A DNA stretch of 64,000 nucleotides from an uncultured Deferribacterales bacterium (GTDB lineage Bacteria > Chrysiogenota > Deferribacteres > Deferribacterales > Mucispirillaceae). Position 1 is the first letter of the stretch; the number at the start of each line of letters is the position of its first letter. The position numbers and the translations under genes were made by a program. Under the pieces are notes generated by a model. It was not told where the DNA came from and searched no databases. It was given only the letters and a program-made list of their open reading frames with translations. This document shows, one piece after another, positions 43,964 through 52,469 of the stretch. Location of the stretch: positions 62,001 to 126,000 of the forward strand of contig CANTXF010000010.1 of NCBI GenBank assembly GCA_947853665.1, written 5' to 3'.

Positions 43964-45556
43964 TCAGTTCATGTCGCTGCGGCCGAAAAGGACGTCCAGC
44001 TCCCTCTGGCCCATGGGCTTTACGGCGACGGTTTTAAAACGCTTGTAAATGACGAACCCGGCGGGTGTGTTTTTAGGCTTGTTTACGTATCTGCGCAGGG
44101 TGTAGTCCACTTCCACCCGCCCCTGATTTTTCATTTTGGAAAGCCCGGCGGCGACGGAAGCGCATTTTTCTATAAGCTCCTCCGTAAGCTCGCTCCCTCC
44201 GTCCAGGCGAAGAAGGACATGGGCTGACGGCGCGTTTCTGGCGTGGAACCATATATCGGAATCTATACCGTGGCGGAACACCAGCTCGTGGTTGGACACG
44301 GAGCTGCGGCCCGCGTATATTCTGTATCCGTCGAAAACCTTTTCATAAAAAGGCTTCTTCATTATACGCTTGTCTCTCTTGCCGCCTCCCTTGGCTTCCA
44401 GGGTTATAAGCCTTTCGAACTCCGCCGCGTCGTCCGCGTCGCGTCCGCTTTCCGCATAATATATCTGTTCCTCGGCGGAAAGGGCCAGCTGCATAGTCTC
44501 CCTAAGCCGCTCCTCGATCATTGGCACGGATTTTTTAAGACGGGCGGCTTTTTTAAAAAGCCTGTCCGCCTTTGCGGCCATATCCTCGCCGTACTCCACC
44601 CTGTAAGGCACCTTTTCCGCTCCGTTTTCCGTGTACCGCTCAAAGATATAACCGCCGCTTCCCTTTATCAAATGGAGGTTGGATTTTATAAGCTCCGCCT
44701 CCTCCGCGGCAGAACCGTAAGCGCGGGCCTGGGCCAGCTCCTTTTCAAGTTTTTCCGCAAGCCGGAGGTATTTGTCCATTTTGGCGGAAAACATTTTTTT
44801 CAGATTGTCGAGAGCTCTTGAATCCCCTCCGGATTCCTTTTTAGGATAAAAGCTTCCAAGCTCCCGCCACTCCGCCGTTCTGACGGCTCCCGGTATATAA
44901 AACGGCACGATTCTGCCCGCTTCGTCCAGATAAAAGAGAGGGTCCGTCAGTATCCCTTCCCTTACTGCGGAAACGGCCTGCAAAAAGCCTGCCTTTTCCG
45001 CAAGAGCGTCGGCGTGGCGGGCCGTAACGGGATAGAAGCCCGCAAGCTCCGAAAATGACGAAGCTCCTTCAAAATTATCAAGCGAGTATTTTTTATTGGG
45101 CCTGGGCACCGAATATCTGCCTCCGGCTCCGATATTCCTGTCCGGGTCTATGGTGCGGGAGGAAAGAGAATAAAGAATCACGCCCTTTTCATCAAGAAGA
45201 AGGAAATTTGCGTAATTCCCCGCAGGTTCGATAACGGCCCTGTAAGTAAGGAGCTTTCCGCTGGGTCTGCGTTTTTTAAGCTCTATGAACCCGGCTCTTT
45301 CCCAGCCGTAAGGCCTTGCTTCAGAAACCTCCGCGCCGGAAAGGGCTGCAAGCGCCCCGCTGCTTTCGCCGGAAATCTCGGAAACCGGAAAGAGGGCCGG
45401 AGGCGTAGGCGAGGAGCGAAACTCAAGGTTAAAAGACCCGCTCCGGTAAAAAGAAAAATAAACGGAGCCGCCTGCGACGCTTATTCTGTTAAGTTTTGCG
45501 CCTGCAAGCTCTTTATTTAATATTATCATAAGTTTAGAGAAAGTTAAGCCGTCCAA
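43964..45556 (-). CDS. NFACT/RqcH-family ribosome quality control protein
   Basis: A 530-residue protein: NFACT-N domain at residues 1-200 (FNLEFRSSPTPPALF and a SSRTIDPDRNIGAGGRY block), a helix-hairpin-helix-like segment, a coiled-coil middle (about 250-380) and an NFACT-R domain (HELVFRHGIDSDIWFHARNA, then APSAHVLLRLDGG). The family (RqcH/Rqc2, formerly fibronectin-binding proteins) tags stalled 50S nascent chains with alanine. The start is TTG 45556, preceded by GAGGG at five bases. Confidence 0.9.
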   Translation of the reverse strand: MDGLTFSKLMIILNKELAGAKLNRISVAGGSVYFSFYRSGSFNLEFRSSPTPPALFPVSEISGESSGALAALSGAEVSEARPYGWERAGFIELKKRRPSGKLLTYRAVIEPAGNYANFLLLDEKGVILYSLSSRTIDPDRNIGAGGRYSVPRPNKKYSLDNFEGASSFSELAGFYPVTARHADALAEKAGFLQAVSAVREGILTDPLFYLDEAGRIVPFYIPGAVRTAEWRELGSFYPKKESGGDSRALDNLKKMFSAKMDKYLRLAEKLEKELAQARAYGSAAEEAELIKSNLHLIKGSGGYIFERYTENGAEKVPYRVEYGEDMAAKADRLFKKAARLKKSVPMIEERLRETMQLALSAEEQIYYAESGRDADDAAEFERLITLEAKGGGKRDKRIMKKPFYEKVFDGYRIYAGRSSVSNHELVFRHGIDSDIWFHARNAPSAHVLLRLDGGSELTEELIEKCASVAAGLSKMKNQGRVEVDYTLRRYVNKPKNTPAGFVIYKRFKTVAVKPMGQRELDVLFGRSDMN

Positions 45557-45600
45557 TCAGACCCTCGAAAATTTTTTTAAAAAAATTTAAGAACTAATCT

Positions 45601-45657
45601 TACACCACAATGTCTATACTAACAAGAGAGCAAACAGAACAATAGCAGAACTTCACG
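45601..45657 (-). CDS. Possible 18-codon leader ORF with three cysteines
   Basis: GTG at 45655-45657 follows a textbook AAAAGGAGG with about four bases of spacing and opens MKFCYCSVCSLVSIDIVV, ending in TAA at 45601. It lies 44 bases before the NFACT start codon. The RBS is unusually good for so short a frame, which is the only evidence for translation. Confidence 0.3.
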
Positions 45658-45658
45658 T

Positions 45659-45715
45659 TACCTCCTTTTGGGCGGCGCCCGGCATATCCCCCAGATTCTA
45701 CGGGCGCCGCTCAAA
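45659..45715 (-). CDS. Possible 18-codon basic leader ORF
   Basis: TTG at 45713-45715 lies three bases after AGGAGGGAT and opens MSGARRIWGICRAPPKRR, ending in TAA that overlaps the Shine-Dalgarno of the next 18-codon frame. Most of it is encoded by hairpin 1, so base pairing rather than coding may explain the sequence. Confidence 0.22.
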
Positions 45716-45856
45716 TCCCTCCTAGTACCTATTTTAAACGCCGGCCCTTCCCTAGGGGGCCGGCGTTTAATTTAGGCTTGGCCTACAAAAACAATTCTGG
45801 CGGCTGCCACATAACGCAGATAGTTGCAGAAAATATTTATAATACCGGCTTCTCAG

Positions 45857-46029
45857 TCGTCAAAAACATCCGTAATAAGACCCGAGCAGCAAGGCAAACT
45901 TAAGATTAGACCCTCAAAACTATGCCTTACCAAACGCTTTTAGTCTTAATTATTCATTGCCGTGGGCAAGCCGCTTTATTATAAATATTTTCCATAACTT
46001 TACATTAATCCGCGTAATGGCAGAATTGC
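45857..46029 (+). repeat. Intergenic repeat element, copy B (about 170 bp)
   Basis: Colinear with copy A at 6280-6452, in the same orientation and at a similar distance from a downstream start codon (71 bases to mazG). Best-matching part is 45924-46029. It contains the promoter at 45957-45985. Confidence 0.7.
45957..45985 (+). promoter_or_regulatory. Predicted mazG promoter in repeat copy B
   Basis: TTGCCG (45957-45962) and TATAAA (45980-45985) are spaced 17 bp. The identical hexamers occur in copy A with a 16-bp spacer. Confidence 0.5.
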
Positions 46030-46099
46030 GATAATTTATATTGCCATCGGCTTTTCCAGGGTGTAAATCTTATCTTTCTTAAACCGCAGCGGAGGCATT

Positions 46100-46876
46100 A
46101 TGAAAGAATTTGACCGGCTTTTGGAAATTGTGAAAAAACTGCGTTCCCCGGAAGGATGCCCCTGGGACAGGGAACAGACGCTTTACAGCATGAAGGCGGA
46201 TATGATGGAGGAAGCCTCGGAGCTTCTGGACGCATTAGACAATAAAGACGCCGAAAATATAGCCGAAGAGCTGGGGGACCTGCTTCTGCATGTAGTGATG
46301 CACGCCAGGATAGCCGAAGAAGACGGGCTTTTCACCATTGAGGACGTAGCCCGCGGAATAAACGAAAAGCTTATACGCCGCCATCCCCACGTTTTTGCCG
46401 GAGCTGAGGCTAAAACTGCCGGGGCCGTTCTTAAAAACTGGGAAGAAATAAAAAAACGGGAAAAACGCGGCAAACCGGAGCCCGAATCGGTGCTCGACAA
46501 GCTGCCCGCTTCCATGCCGACCCTTATGAAAGCGGAAAAGCTCCAGAAAAAAGCCGCCGCCTACGGATTCGACTGGACGGATACGAACGATATCTTCGCC
46601 AAGCTGGAGGAGGAAATAGCGGAGCTGAAAGAAGCCGCCCTTTCGGGAGACAAAGAAAAAATAAGCGGGGAACTGGGGGACGTTATATTCGTAACGGCCA
46701 ATCTGGCCCGGCATCTGGGAACAGAAGCCGACGAATCCTTAAGAAAAACTAATAAAAAATTCAGAAACCGTTTTAATTATATAGAAAAATCCCTGGCGGC
46801 GGAAGGAAAGAACCTTGAAAGCGCGTCTGCGGAAAAAATGGAGGAGCTGTGGCAGAAAGCCAAAGGGGAAGAATAG
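46100..46876 (+). CDS. mazG: Nucleoside triphosphate pyrophosphohydrolase MazG
   Basis: A 258-residue tandem MazG protein. The first domain has LRSPEGCPWDREQTL and EEASELLDALDNKDAENIAE then EELGDLLLHVVMHA. The second has KLEEEIAELKEA and ELGDVIFVTANLARHLG. The acidic clusters bind Mg2+. It hydrolyses noncanonical and canonical NTPs to NMP and pyrophosphate. GGAGG lies four bases before the ATG. The gene ends nine bases from a convergent Sel1 gene. Confidence 0.95.
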   Translation: MKEFDRLLEIVKKLRSPEGCPWDREQTLYSMKADMMEEASELLDALDNKDAENIAEELGDLLLHVVMHARIAEEDGLFTIEDVARGINEKLIRRHPHVFAGAEAKTAGAVLKNWEEIKKREKRGKPEPESVLDKLPASMPTLMKAEKLQKKAAAYGFDWTDTNDIFAKLEEEIAELKEAALSGDKEKISGELGDVIFVTANLARHLGTEADESLRKTNKKFRNRFNYIEKSLAAEGKNLESASAEKMEELWQKAKGEE

Positions 46877-46885
46877 CCCGGCGGC

Positions 46886-47557
46886 TTATTCTCCCGATTT
46901 TTTAAACCATTTTACCGCCTCTTTATAATCCTTCGGCACTCCCCTGCCGCTTTGATACATAAAGCCAAGATTATACATGGCTATGGAATACCCCTGCTCC
47001 GCAGACTTACGGTACCACCGGGCGGCCTCGGCGTCGTCCCGCGGAGTGCCCTTGCCGGCGGCGCACATTATGCCCATATTGTACTGGGCTTTCATATCGC
47101 CCTGCTCCGCAGCCATACGCAGCCATTTTACGGCTTCGTAATTATCTTTACGCACGCCTTTTCCCTGTTTGAACATAAAGCCTATGTTAAACTGAGCCTC
47201 CGCATGGCCAAGCGCCGCCGCGTCCATATACCAGGCGGCTGCTTCCTCAAAGTTTTTTTGAATTCCCCGCCCGTTTTTAAATATCTCCCCCAGATAAAAC
47301 ATGGCGTCGGCGCTGCCATGTTCCGCGGCCCGAAGGAACCATTGCCTGGCAAGCAGATAATCCTTTTTTACCCCAGTGCCGTAAAAAAGGAAAAAACCCA
47401 CCAGAAATTCGGATTTCGGAGTGCCGTTTTGCTTGGCGTCCGCCAAAAAGCATTTGAAGGCGGCCTTAAAGTTATCCCTGTCGGCCGCTATGGAGCCAAG
47501 CTCGTAAAGAGTGCGTCTCTTTTTGCGCCTGGAAAAAATCTTTGAAAAAAATCCCAT
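46886..47557 (-). CDS. Cytoplasmic Sel1-repeat protein
   Basis: A 223-residue protein with a basic N-terminus (FSRRKKRRTLYELG), no signal peptide, and five or so Sel1 repeats on the pattern A-x-YxLGxMYxxGxGVxxDxxEAxxWxxxAAExG. Such solenoids mediate protein interactions. It starts three bases after the stop of the membrane-anchored gene at 47561, so the pair is co-transcribed and may interact. The partner and process are unknown. Confidence 0.88.
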   Translation of the reverse strand: MGFFSKIFSRRKKRRTLYELGSIAADRDNFKAAFKCFLADAKQNGTPKSEFLVGFFLFYGTGVKKDYLLARQWFLRAAEHGSADAMFYLGEIFKNGRGIQKNFEEAAAWYMDAAALGHAEAQFNIGFMFKQGKGVRKDNYEAVKWLRMAAEQGDMKAQYNMGIMCAAGKGTPRDDAEAARWYRKSAEQGYSIAMYNLGFMYQSGRGVPKDYKEAVKWFKKSGE

Positions 47558-47560
47558 CCG

Positions 47561-48055
47561 TCACATACACTTGCTTTCGCCTATCTCTATAAGGCGGCCT
47601 TTGGCTCTGGCGGCTTCGTCCAGAATAGTAACGCCGGAAGCGGGCACTCCGTTTTCATGGAGCCACCTGCAGTAGTTTTCGGCCAGATCGTCCTTACGCT
47701 CTCCGTCGTTTGCCATATATATCCATACCGTAGGGTTTTCCACCTCGGTGGCAAGCTCCGCGCCCTTTATGCCTCTGTCCAGCGTTTTTATGCCGTCGAG
47801 ATTTCTGCGCATATCCTCCGCAGATATTACGACCGGCCTTTCAGAAGACACGGCCTCCTCTATGGAGGACGCCTTCTCCCTTTCCACCGGTCTGCCTGCG
47901 GCCGGGCTTTCAGCTCCGCGCATCACGGGAGCGGGTTCCGGAGCGTCTTTTATCAGAAGGCTGTAAAGCGTATACAGCATAAGCACTACAAGAAAAAACA
48001 GCACTACTTTATATTCGAGGCGAAGGTTTTTAAAAAACTCGGCCCATTTTGGCAT
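47561..48055 (-). CDS. Membrane-anchored protein of unknown function
   Basis: A 164-residue protein: a short N-terminal cytoplasmic stretch, one transmembrane helix (VVLFFLVVLMLYTLYSLLI, about 17-36), a Pro/Ala/Glu-rich linker (about 38-75) and a small C-terminal domain (about 90-164) containing VWIYMANDGERKDDLAENYC and ending in GESKCM. I do not recognise the family. It sits immediately before a Sel1 gene and after mscL on the same strand, with 39 bases between it and mscL. Confidence 0.75.
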   Translation of the reverse strand: MPKWAEFFKNLRLEYKVVLFFLVVLMLYTLYSLLIKDAPEPAPVMRGAESPAAGRPVEREKASSIEEAVSSERPVVISAEDMRRNLDGIKTLDRGIKGAELATEVENPTVWIYMANDGERKDDLAENYCRWLHENGVPASGVTILDEAARAKGRLIEIGESKCM

Positions 48056-48094
48056 AACAGTCTCCCGTATAAAGAAATATATACCGGAACAAAT

Positions 48095-48550
48095 CTATTT
48101 TTCAAGACAAGATGTACAGTTGGGGCACCTTTTCGCCTGCACCGGTATCACGGACGCACATTCCGGGCATACTTTGGTGGAAGGGGTCTCGTCTTCTTTC
48201 TTTTTATCGAACTCGGCCAGCTTGTTTATGAACTTGATAAGTATGAAAATAGCAAACGCCACGATTATAAAGGAAACTACGGCGTTCAGAAAAAGCCCGA
48301 CGTTTATCGTTACGGCGCCTGCGGAGTTGGCGGCTGCCAGAGTCTCGTAAGGGCCGGGTTTGGAGCCGGCTTTAAGGGTTATAAACAGGTTCGTAAAATC
48401 CACCCGGCCTATCAAAAGGCCCAGAGGAGGCATAAGAACGTCGGAAACCAGAGAATTGACTATCTTGCTGAAGGCCGCGCCGATAATTATACCTACGGCC
48501 ATATCGATAACGTTGCCGCGCATGGCGAATTTCTTAAATTCTTTCAGCAT
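48095..48550 (-). CDS. mscL: Large-conductance mechanosensitive channel with zinc-ribbon tail
   Basis: A 151-residue MscL: the N-terminal amphipathic helix and first transmembrane segment ([20 protein letters not shown]), a periplasmic loop, and the second segment ([20 protein letters not shown]). A C-terminal [18 protein letters not shown] zinc-ribbon-like tail replaces the usual helical bundle. It releases solutes on hypo-osmotic shock. The start chosen is ATG 48550 after GGAGA. Confidence 0.95.
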   Translation of the reverse strand: MLKEFKKFAMRGNVIDMAVGIIIGAAFSKIVNSLVSDVLMPPLGLLIGRVDFTNLFITLKAGSKPGPYETLAAANSAGAVTINVGLFLNAVVSFIIVAFAIFILIKFINKLAEFDKKKEDETPSTKVCPECASVIPVQAKRCPNCTSCLEK

Positions 48551-48671
48551 AATCTTCTCCAAAGATATTAATGGATAACGCAAATACAGTATAATTGTTT
48601 TTTCTGTTTACATCAATGTATGATTACGCTATGTTTCAATGTTTTAAATATACATACGAGAGGTTTTTCTA

Positions 48672-49937
48672 ATGAAGTTTTTTTCACGGCTCATCGCGGC
48701 CTCCCTTGCGGCCGCCGCTTTTTTTCACGGGGCGGAATCAAGAGCGTCCGGCTATCTGCTTAACGAATACTCAGTAACGTCCATGGGCCGGGCGTTTGCC
48801 GGAACGGGGGTTGTCGGGGACGATATTTCCGCCATAGCCTCCAATCCGGCCGGGCTGCAGCTTTTCGACAGAAAGGTGGGAGCCCAGGTGGGAGTTACCG
48901 TAATAACCCTTAACGGCAATATGAAAGGCTCCGTAACCACGCCTTTCGGCGACCTTAACGGCACTGATTCCACCAGGGTGCAGATACAGGAGGCCGTGCC
49001 CAATTTCTTCGCCGCCTATTCCGTAACGGACAAAATAAAGGTGGGCTTCGGGGTTTACGTGCCCTTCGGCCTCGGCACAGAATATCCGGAATCATCAATC
49101 GTAAGGCTGAGCGCCATAAAAAGCGACCTTCAGGTAATAGAGCTGGCGCCGTCCGTATCCTTTAATATATGGCGCGGCCTTACAATAGGCGCCACGGTAA
49201 ACGTGCAGAGGGCCTCCGCCAAGCTGACGCAGGATACGATGATACCTACCGGCGGGCAGCAGCAGCCCTATATGACTCTCGGCACCGAGCTTTCCGGAGA
49301 CGACTGGTCCGCCGGCGGCACAGTGGGCATAATGTACGATTTCGGGGAAACCTCCATCGGGGAAACCACCAGACTGGGCCTTTCATACAGGTCTCAGGTA
49401 AGGCACAAAATAAAAGGCAACCTTACGGTAGCGGGAGTTCTGGATACGGACGCTTCGGCAGTAATGTATCTCCCCAATGTGGTTACTTTATCCGGTTATC
49501 ATAAATTTAAAGCTCCCGTAGGGCTTTCCGCCACATTAAGGTATATACAGTGGAGCATTTTCGACGAGCTGGATATTCAAGGCAGCGGCAATCCCCGCAT
49601 ACATGAAGACTGGAGGGACACGGTATCCGCCCATATAGGCGTGGACTGGTTTCTCCACGAAGCCGTAACCTTAAGGGCGGGCCTTGCCTATGACATGACC
49701 CCCATAAGGGACGCCGAGCACAGGACGGCAAGAATCCCTGATAACGACAGAATACTCCTAAGCGCCGGTATATCCGCCATGCCCCATAAAAACTGGACGA
49801 TAGACATAGGCTATACCCATATGTTCCTGCAAAACGCCAGCATAAACCACACTTATCAGGGCGTAAACGTAAACGGAGAATACAAATACGACACCCTTTC
49901 ATATCTGATAGGCGTGCAGGTACAGTATAAATTTTAA
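48672..49937 (+). CDS. OmpP1/FadL-family outer-membrane transporter
   Basis: A 421-residue beta-barrel precursor with a signal peptide (cleavage expected near AAAFFHGAESRA). The family N-terminus contains SVTSMGRAFAGTGVVGDDIS and AIASNPAGLQLF, which forms the FadL hatch, and the protein ends in a C-terminal aromatic residue (VQVQYKF) as expected for barrel insertion. It imports hydrophobic molecules such as fatty acids or aromatics. It is monocistronic with a strong terminator. A possible promoter is TTGTTT (48595) with TATGAT (48619). Confidence 0.92.
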   Translation: MKFFSRLIAASLAAAAFFHGAESRASGYLLNEYSVTSMGRAFAGTGVVGDDISAIASNPAGLQLFDRKVGAQVGVTVITLNGNMKGSVTTPFGDLNGTDSTRVQIQEAVPNFFAAYSVTDKIKVGFGVYVPFGLGTEYPESSIVRLSAIKSDLQVIELAPSVSFNIWRGLTIGATVNVQRASAKLTQDTMIPTGGQQQPYMTLGTELSGDDWSAGGTVGIMYDFGETSIGETTRLGLSYRSQVRHKIKGNLTVAGVLDTDASAVMYLPNVVTLSGYHKFKAPVGLSATLRYIQWSIFDELDIQGSGNPRIHEDWRDTVSAHIGVDWFLHEAVTLRAGLAYDMTPIRDAEHRTARIPDNDRILLSAGISAMPHKNWTIDIGYTHMFLQNASINHTYQGVNVNGEYKYDTLSYLIGVQVQYKF

Positions 49938-49963
49938 GTCTGAATAAAAAAGCGTATAACAAG

Positions 49964-49992
49964 AACGCGGGGAAGGACCCCGCGTTTTTTTA
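49964..49992 (+). terminator. Intrinsic terminator of the FadL-family gene
   Basis: The stem CGCGGGG (49966-49972) / CCCCGCG (49978-49984) with a five-base loop is followed by eight T residues. Confidence 0.9.
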
Positions 49993-50007
49993 TCGTCGTT
50001 TCAAAAG

Positions 50008-51558
50008 CTATTCGGAGCCGGCTTCCGGCATGGAAATAAGATTGCCGCGTATCATCCTGCGGCGCACCTCAAAAACAGCGGGGGAAAGGCTTACCTTGGC
50101 TCTGTGGGGATTGGTCAGACGTTTATAGGACCAGTCCAGAGTTTTAAGCACGCTTTCGGAATTAGAACGGATATCGTTAAGAGACTGGCCCGAATATTCC
50201 CCTATAAAGCGGCTTTGCTCGCCGTCGGACGAATACAGCGGAAACTGTTTCGGGATAACTCCGTATCCGGGCTTGTCTATATGCAGAAATTTGGAATCGT
50301 CGTCAGGGTGAAAGCATATTTTTATATCCACTGGGTTTTCGCTTTTAAAATATATAAGCGTGGTAAGGTACGCGCCTTTTTCATCCGTAATAAGGGCGCT
50401 GCGCAGGTTTCCGGGGATAGTGGTTTTGGCGTTGTTATTGGATATTTTAAGGATATACGACCCGTCTATCTCTGACATTTTGCATACGCCGCCCAGAGCC
50501 GGTTCCCCCCACGCAGTAACGCCCTTTGTCCCCAACCCGAAGGAAAGATGCTCTATAACCCTGCCCTCCCCCGCCATGGAAAGCTGCGTAAGTATGGATT
50601 CTATGCTGTTTTCGTCAAGGTCGTTGCTTAAAACTACGGAAATATCCTCCGTGCCCAGCTCGGAGGCCATACGGTTGTAGCAGACGGCGGCAAGATACGC
50701 CAGGTCTCCGCTGTCGATGCGAAAGCCTATCTTTTTCCAGCCTCCGGCGGCTTTAAGGCGCTCCCTGTGGGCTTTGAAGGCCCTGCACGCGTTTATAAGG
50801 CCGCTTTCAAGGGTGTTGAGCGTATCTATAAGCAGGCAGGGTTTTAAAGGGTTGTGCTCCAGCCAGCGGTCGAAGGCGTCGAACTCGGAAGGAAAAGATT
50901 GAACGTACTCATGCCCCATAGTACCGGAAGAAGGTATGCCGAAAACGGCGTTGGCTTCGCAGTTGCTTGTAGCACCTATACCGGCCATATAGGAATAAAG
51001 GCTCGCTTTGAGGGAATTCTGGGCCCGCCGCCTGCCGAATTCCATAACGGGACATTTTAACGCGGCGTTTTTTATTCTGTGCCATTTTGTGGCGGCGAGA
51101 GTGGCGAAATTTATCTCCGAAAGGACTATTCCCTCCAGAAGCCTTGCGTCTATAAGATTGGTTTCAAGGATCATTATAGGCTCGAGAGGAAAAACCACGG
51201 AATTTTCAGGAACGGAATAAACGTCGGCTATTAATTTATCCCGGCTTTGCGCATACTCTATAAATTCGCGCCTGTATCCCTTTTCTTTAAGATAAGGGAC
51301 TATCCGCTTATAGCTGAAAGAATCAAGCTTGGCAAGAAAGGCGGAAATGCCCGCGCCTATGGCGTACGACGCTCCGAAAGGCGGGTTCCTGTAAAAAGCC
51401 AGCTTTACGGCAGGCTTTTCGTGGATTCCTTCGAGAACGTCCGTCTGGGCCATTATAAGGTGGTATTCGTCAAAGGGCAGAAGCTCACCGAAAAGCCCGC
51501 TTTCGCTTATAATATCCCGCAAAGGCGCGTTAAGCCGTTCCTTTTCGCTACGAGGCAC
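50008..51558 (-). CDS. pncB: Nicotinate phosphoribosyltransferase
   Basis: A 516-residue NAPRTase that makes nicotinate mononucleotide for NAD salvage. It has PVMEFGRRRAQ, GIGATSNCEANAVFGIPSSG with GTMGHEYVQSFPSEFDAF, KPCLLIDTLNT and FRIDSGDLAYLA. The start is GTG 51556-51558, inside the last codons of the upstream nicotinamidase-like gene. The nine-G run six bases upstream (minus-strand sense) would serve as its Shine-Dalgarno. The upstream neighbour supplies nicotinate from nicotinamide, so the two form a salvage operon. Confidence 0.94.
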   Translation of the reverse strand: MPRSEKERLNAPLRDIISESGLFGELLPFDEYHLIMAQTDVLEGIHEKPAVKLAFYRNPPFGASYAIGAGISAFLAKLDSFSYKRIVPYLKEKGYRREFIEYAQSRDKLIADVYSVPENSVVFPLEPIMILETNLIDARLLEGIVLSEINFATLAATKWHRIKNAALKCPVMEFGRRRAQNSLKASLYSYMAGIGATSNCEANAVFGIPSSGTMGHEYVQSFPSEFDAFDRWLEHNPLKPCLLIDTLNTLESGLINACRAFKAHRERLKAAGGWKKIGFRIDSGDLAYLAAVCYNRMASELGTEDISVVLSNDLDENSIESILTQLSMAGEGRVIEHLSFGLGTKGVTAWGEPALGGVCKMSEIDGSYILKISNNNAKTTIPGNLRSALITDEKGAYLTTLIYFKSENPVDIKICFHPDDDSKFLHIDKPGYGVIPKQFPLYSSDGEQSRFIGEYSGQSLNDIRSNSESVLKTLDWSYKRLTNPHRAKVSLSPAVFEVRRRMIRGNLISMPEAGSE

Positions 51559-52363
51559 TAGATACCCCCCCCCACGTTAAATCAGCGGTAATGGCGGTTT
51601 TCATGCCCATACCTTTCGCTTTCTTTATAAAATCCTCTCCAAGACGCTCAAAACCGGTAACGCTAGACGAAGCGTCCTCAAGCAGAACGAATTTTGAAAG
51701 ATCGCGGTTCAAACCGTTGCCTATATCCGTAACCGTGTTTGCAACGCAGTGGCTCAAAGCTTCGCCCGCGATAAGAACCTTATCGGAATCGGCCATTGAT
51801 ATGAGCAGGTTTTTGTTTATGAGCGTGCCGCTGTCGGACGGTATGGGAACGTCAGCGAAAAGCGCGGAATAATGCTCAGTAAGAGAGCAGGAACCTTTAA
51901 ATATATAATCTACCTTTTTATATTTTTTCCGCTCGAAGAAAGAAAGAGCGTCCTTAAGCTCCGGGTATATATTGCAGCCTTCCGTGCCTATTATGCAGTG
52001 ATAAGGCCATATACAAAGCTGATAGCGGCCGTTTTTTTCCAGAGTGCGCACATATTTGACGGCCCATGCCCTGTGCTCCGGATTGGCCGCCTCCCACAAG
52101 CCGTCCTCAACGTCCTTTACCGTTATTATGGTGTAAGGCTCCGGACTGCGCCCGGCGGAATCCTGCCAGAAAAGGGGGCTTGCTATGTGGTAGTTTTTGT
52201 GCATATCCATCGTTACGGTAATCTGGGAAATACGGTCAGCCTTATTGACTATCAGCTTCGAAAGGCGCTCCATATCCTTATCCGCGCCTTTTACATAAAG
52301 GCTGCCGGAAGGATGGCAGAAATCGCACTGAGGGTCGACTATCAGCAAATGTATCATTGACAT
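51548..52363 (-). CDS. Nicotinamidase-like cysteine hydrolase
   Basis: A 271-residue isochorismatase-superfamily protein: the N-terminal VDPQCDF (Asp10), TVTMDMHKNYHIASPLFW containing the metal-binding histidines, and the nucleophile block GEALSHCVANTV (Cys206). Together with the adjacent NAPRTase this supports hydrolysis of nicotinamide to nicotinate, although the length is above E. coli PncA. The last ten codons span a nine-G run and overlap the pncB start by 11 bases. A one-base deletion in the run would fuse the two proteins. Confidence 0.87.
   Translation of the reverse strand: MSMIHLLIVDPQCDFCHPSGSLYVKGADKDMERLSKLIVNKADRISQITVTMDMHKNYHIASPLFWQDSAGRSPEPYTIITVKDVEDGLWEAANPEHRAWAVKYVRTLEKNGRYQLCIWPYHCIIGTEGCNIYPELKDALSFFERKKYKKVDYIFKGSCSLTEHYSALFADVPIPSDSGTLINKNLLISMADSDKVLIAGEALSHCVANTVTDIGNGLNRDLSKFVLLEDASSSVTGFERLGEDFIKKAKGMGMKTAITADLTWGGVSSAS
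51565..51573 (-). repeat. Nine-G tract (minus-strand sense) at the nicotinamidase/NAPRTase junction
   Basis: Nine consecutive C on the plus strand, read as TGG GGG GGG GTA in the nicotinamidase-like gene, six bases before the pncB GTG. Removing one base gives TGG GGG GGG TAT CTA GTG, an in-frame read-through into pncB; adding one base gives an early TAG. Confidence 0.85.
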
Positions 52364-52469
52364 ATAAACCGCCGCGAAATTATATATAAATTTACATTTA
52401 TAACACCCGGCCGGGCATAAAGCAAGGAAAAGAGGAAAACGCGCGCCCGGCCGAAGGCGGGGAAAGATA

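Larger units (their letters stand above)
45600..45775. ncRNA. Candidate structured RNA or leader with two strong hairpins
   Basis: In the 543-bp gap between the NFACT gene and mazG there are two strong inverted repeats: GCGGCGCCC / GGGCGCCGC (45673-45712) and a GCCGGCCC / GGGCCGGC stem extended by AAAC / GTTT (45738-45769). Read on the plus strand, TATACT (45616-45621) could be a -10 element. The product would be about 150 nt, carrying unpaired CCTCC motifs on both sides of hairpin 1 (45662-45666 and 45719-45723) that resemble anti-Shine-Dalgarno sequence. Read on the minus strand, the same motifs are AGGAGG sites in front of two 18-codon ORFs, making the region a leader of the NFACT gene. 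Which strand is used is not decided by the sequence. Confidence 0.4.
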
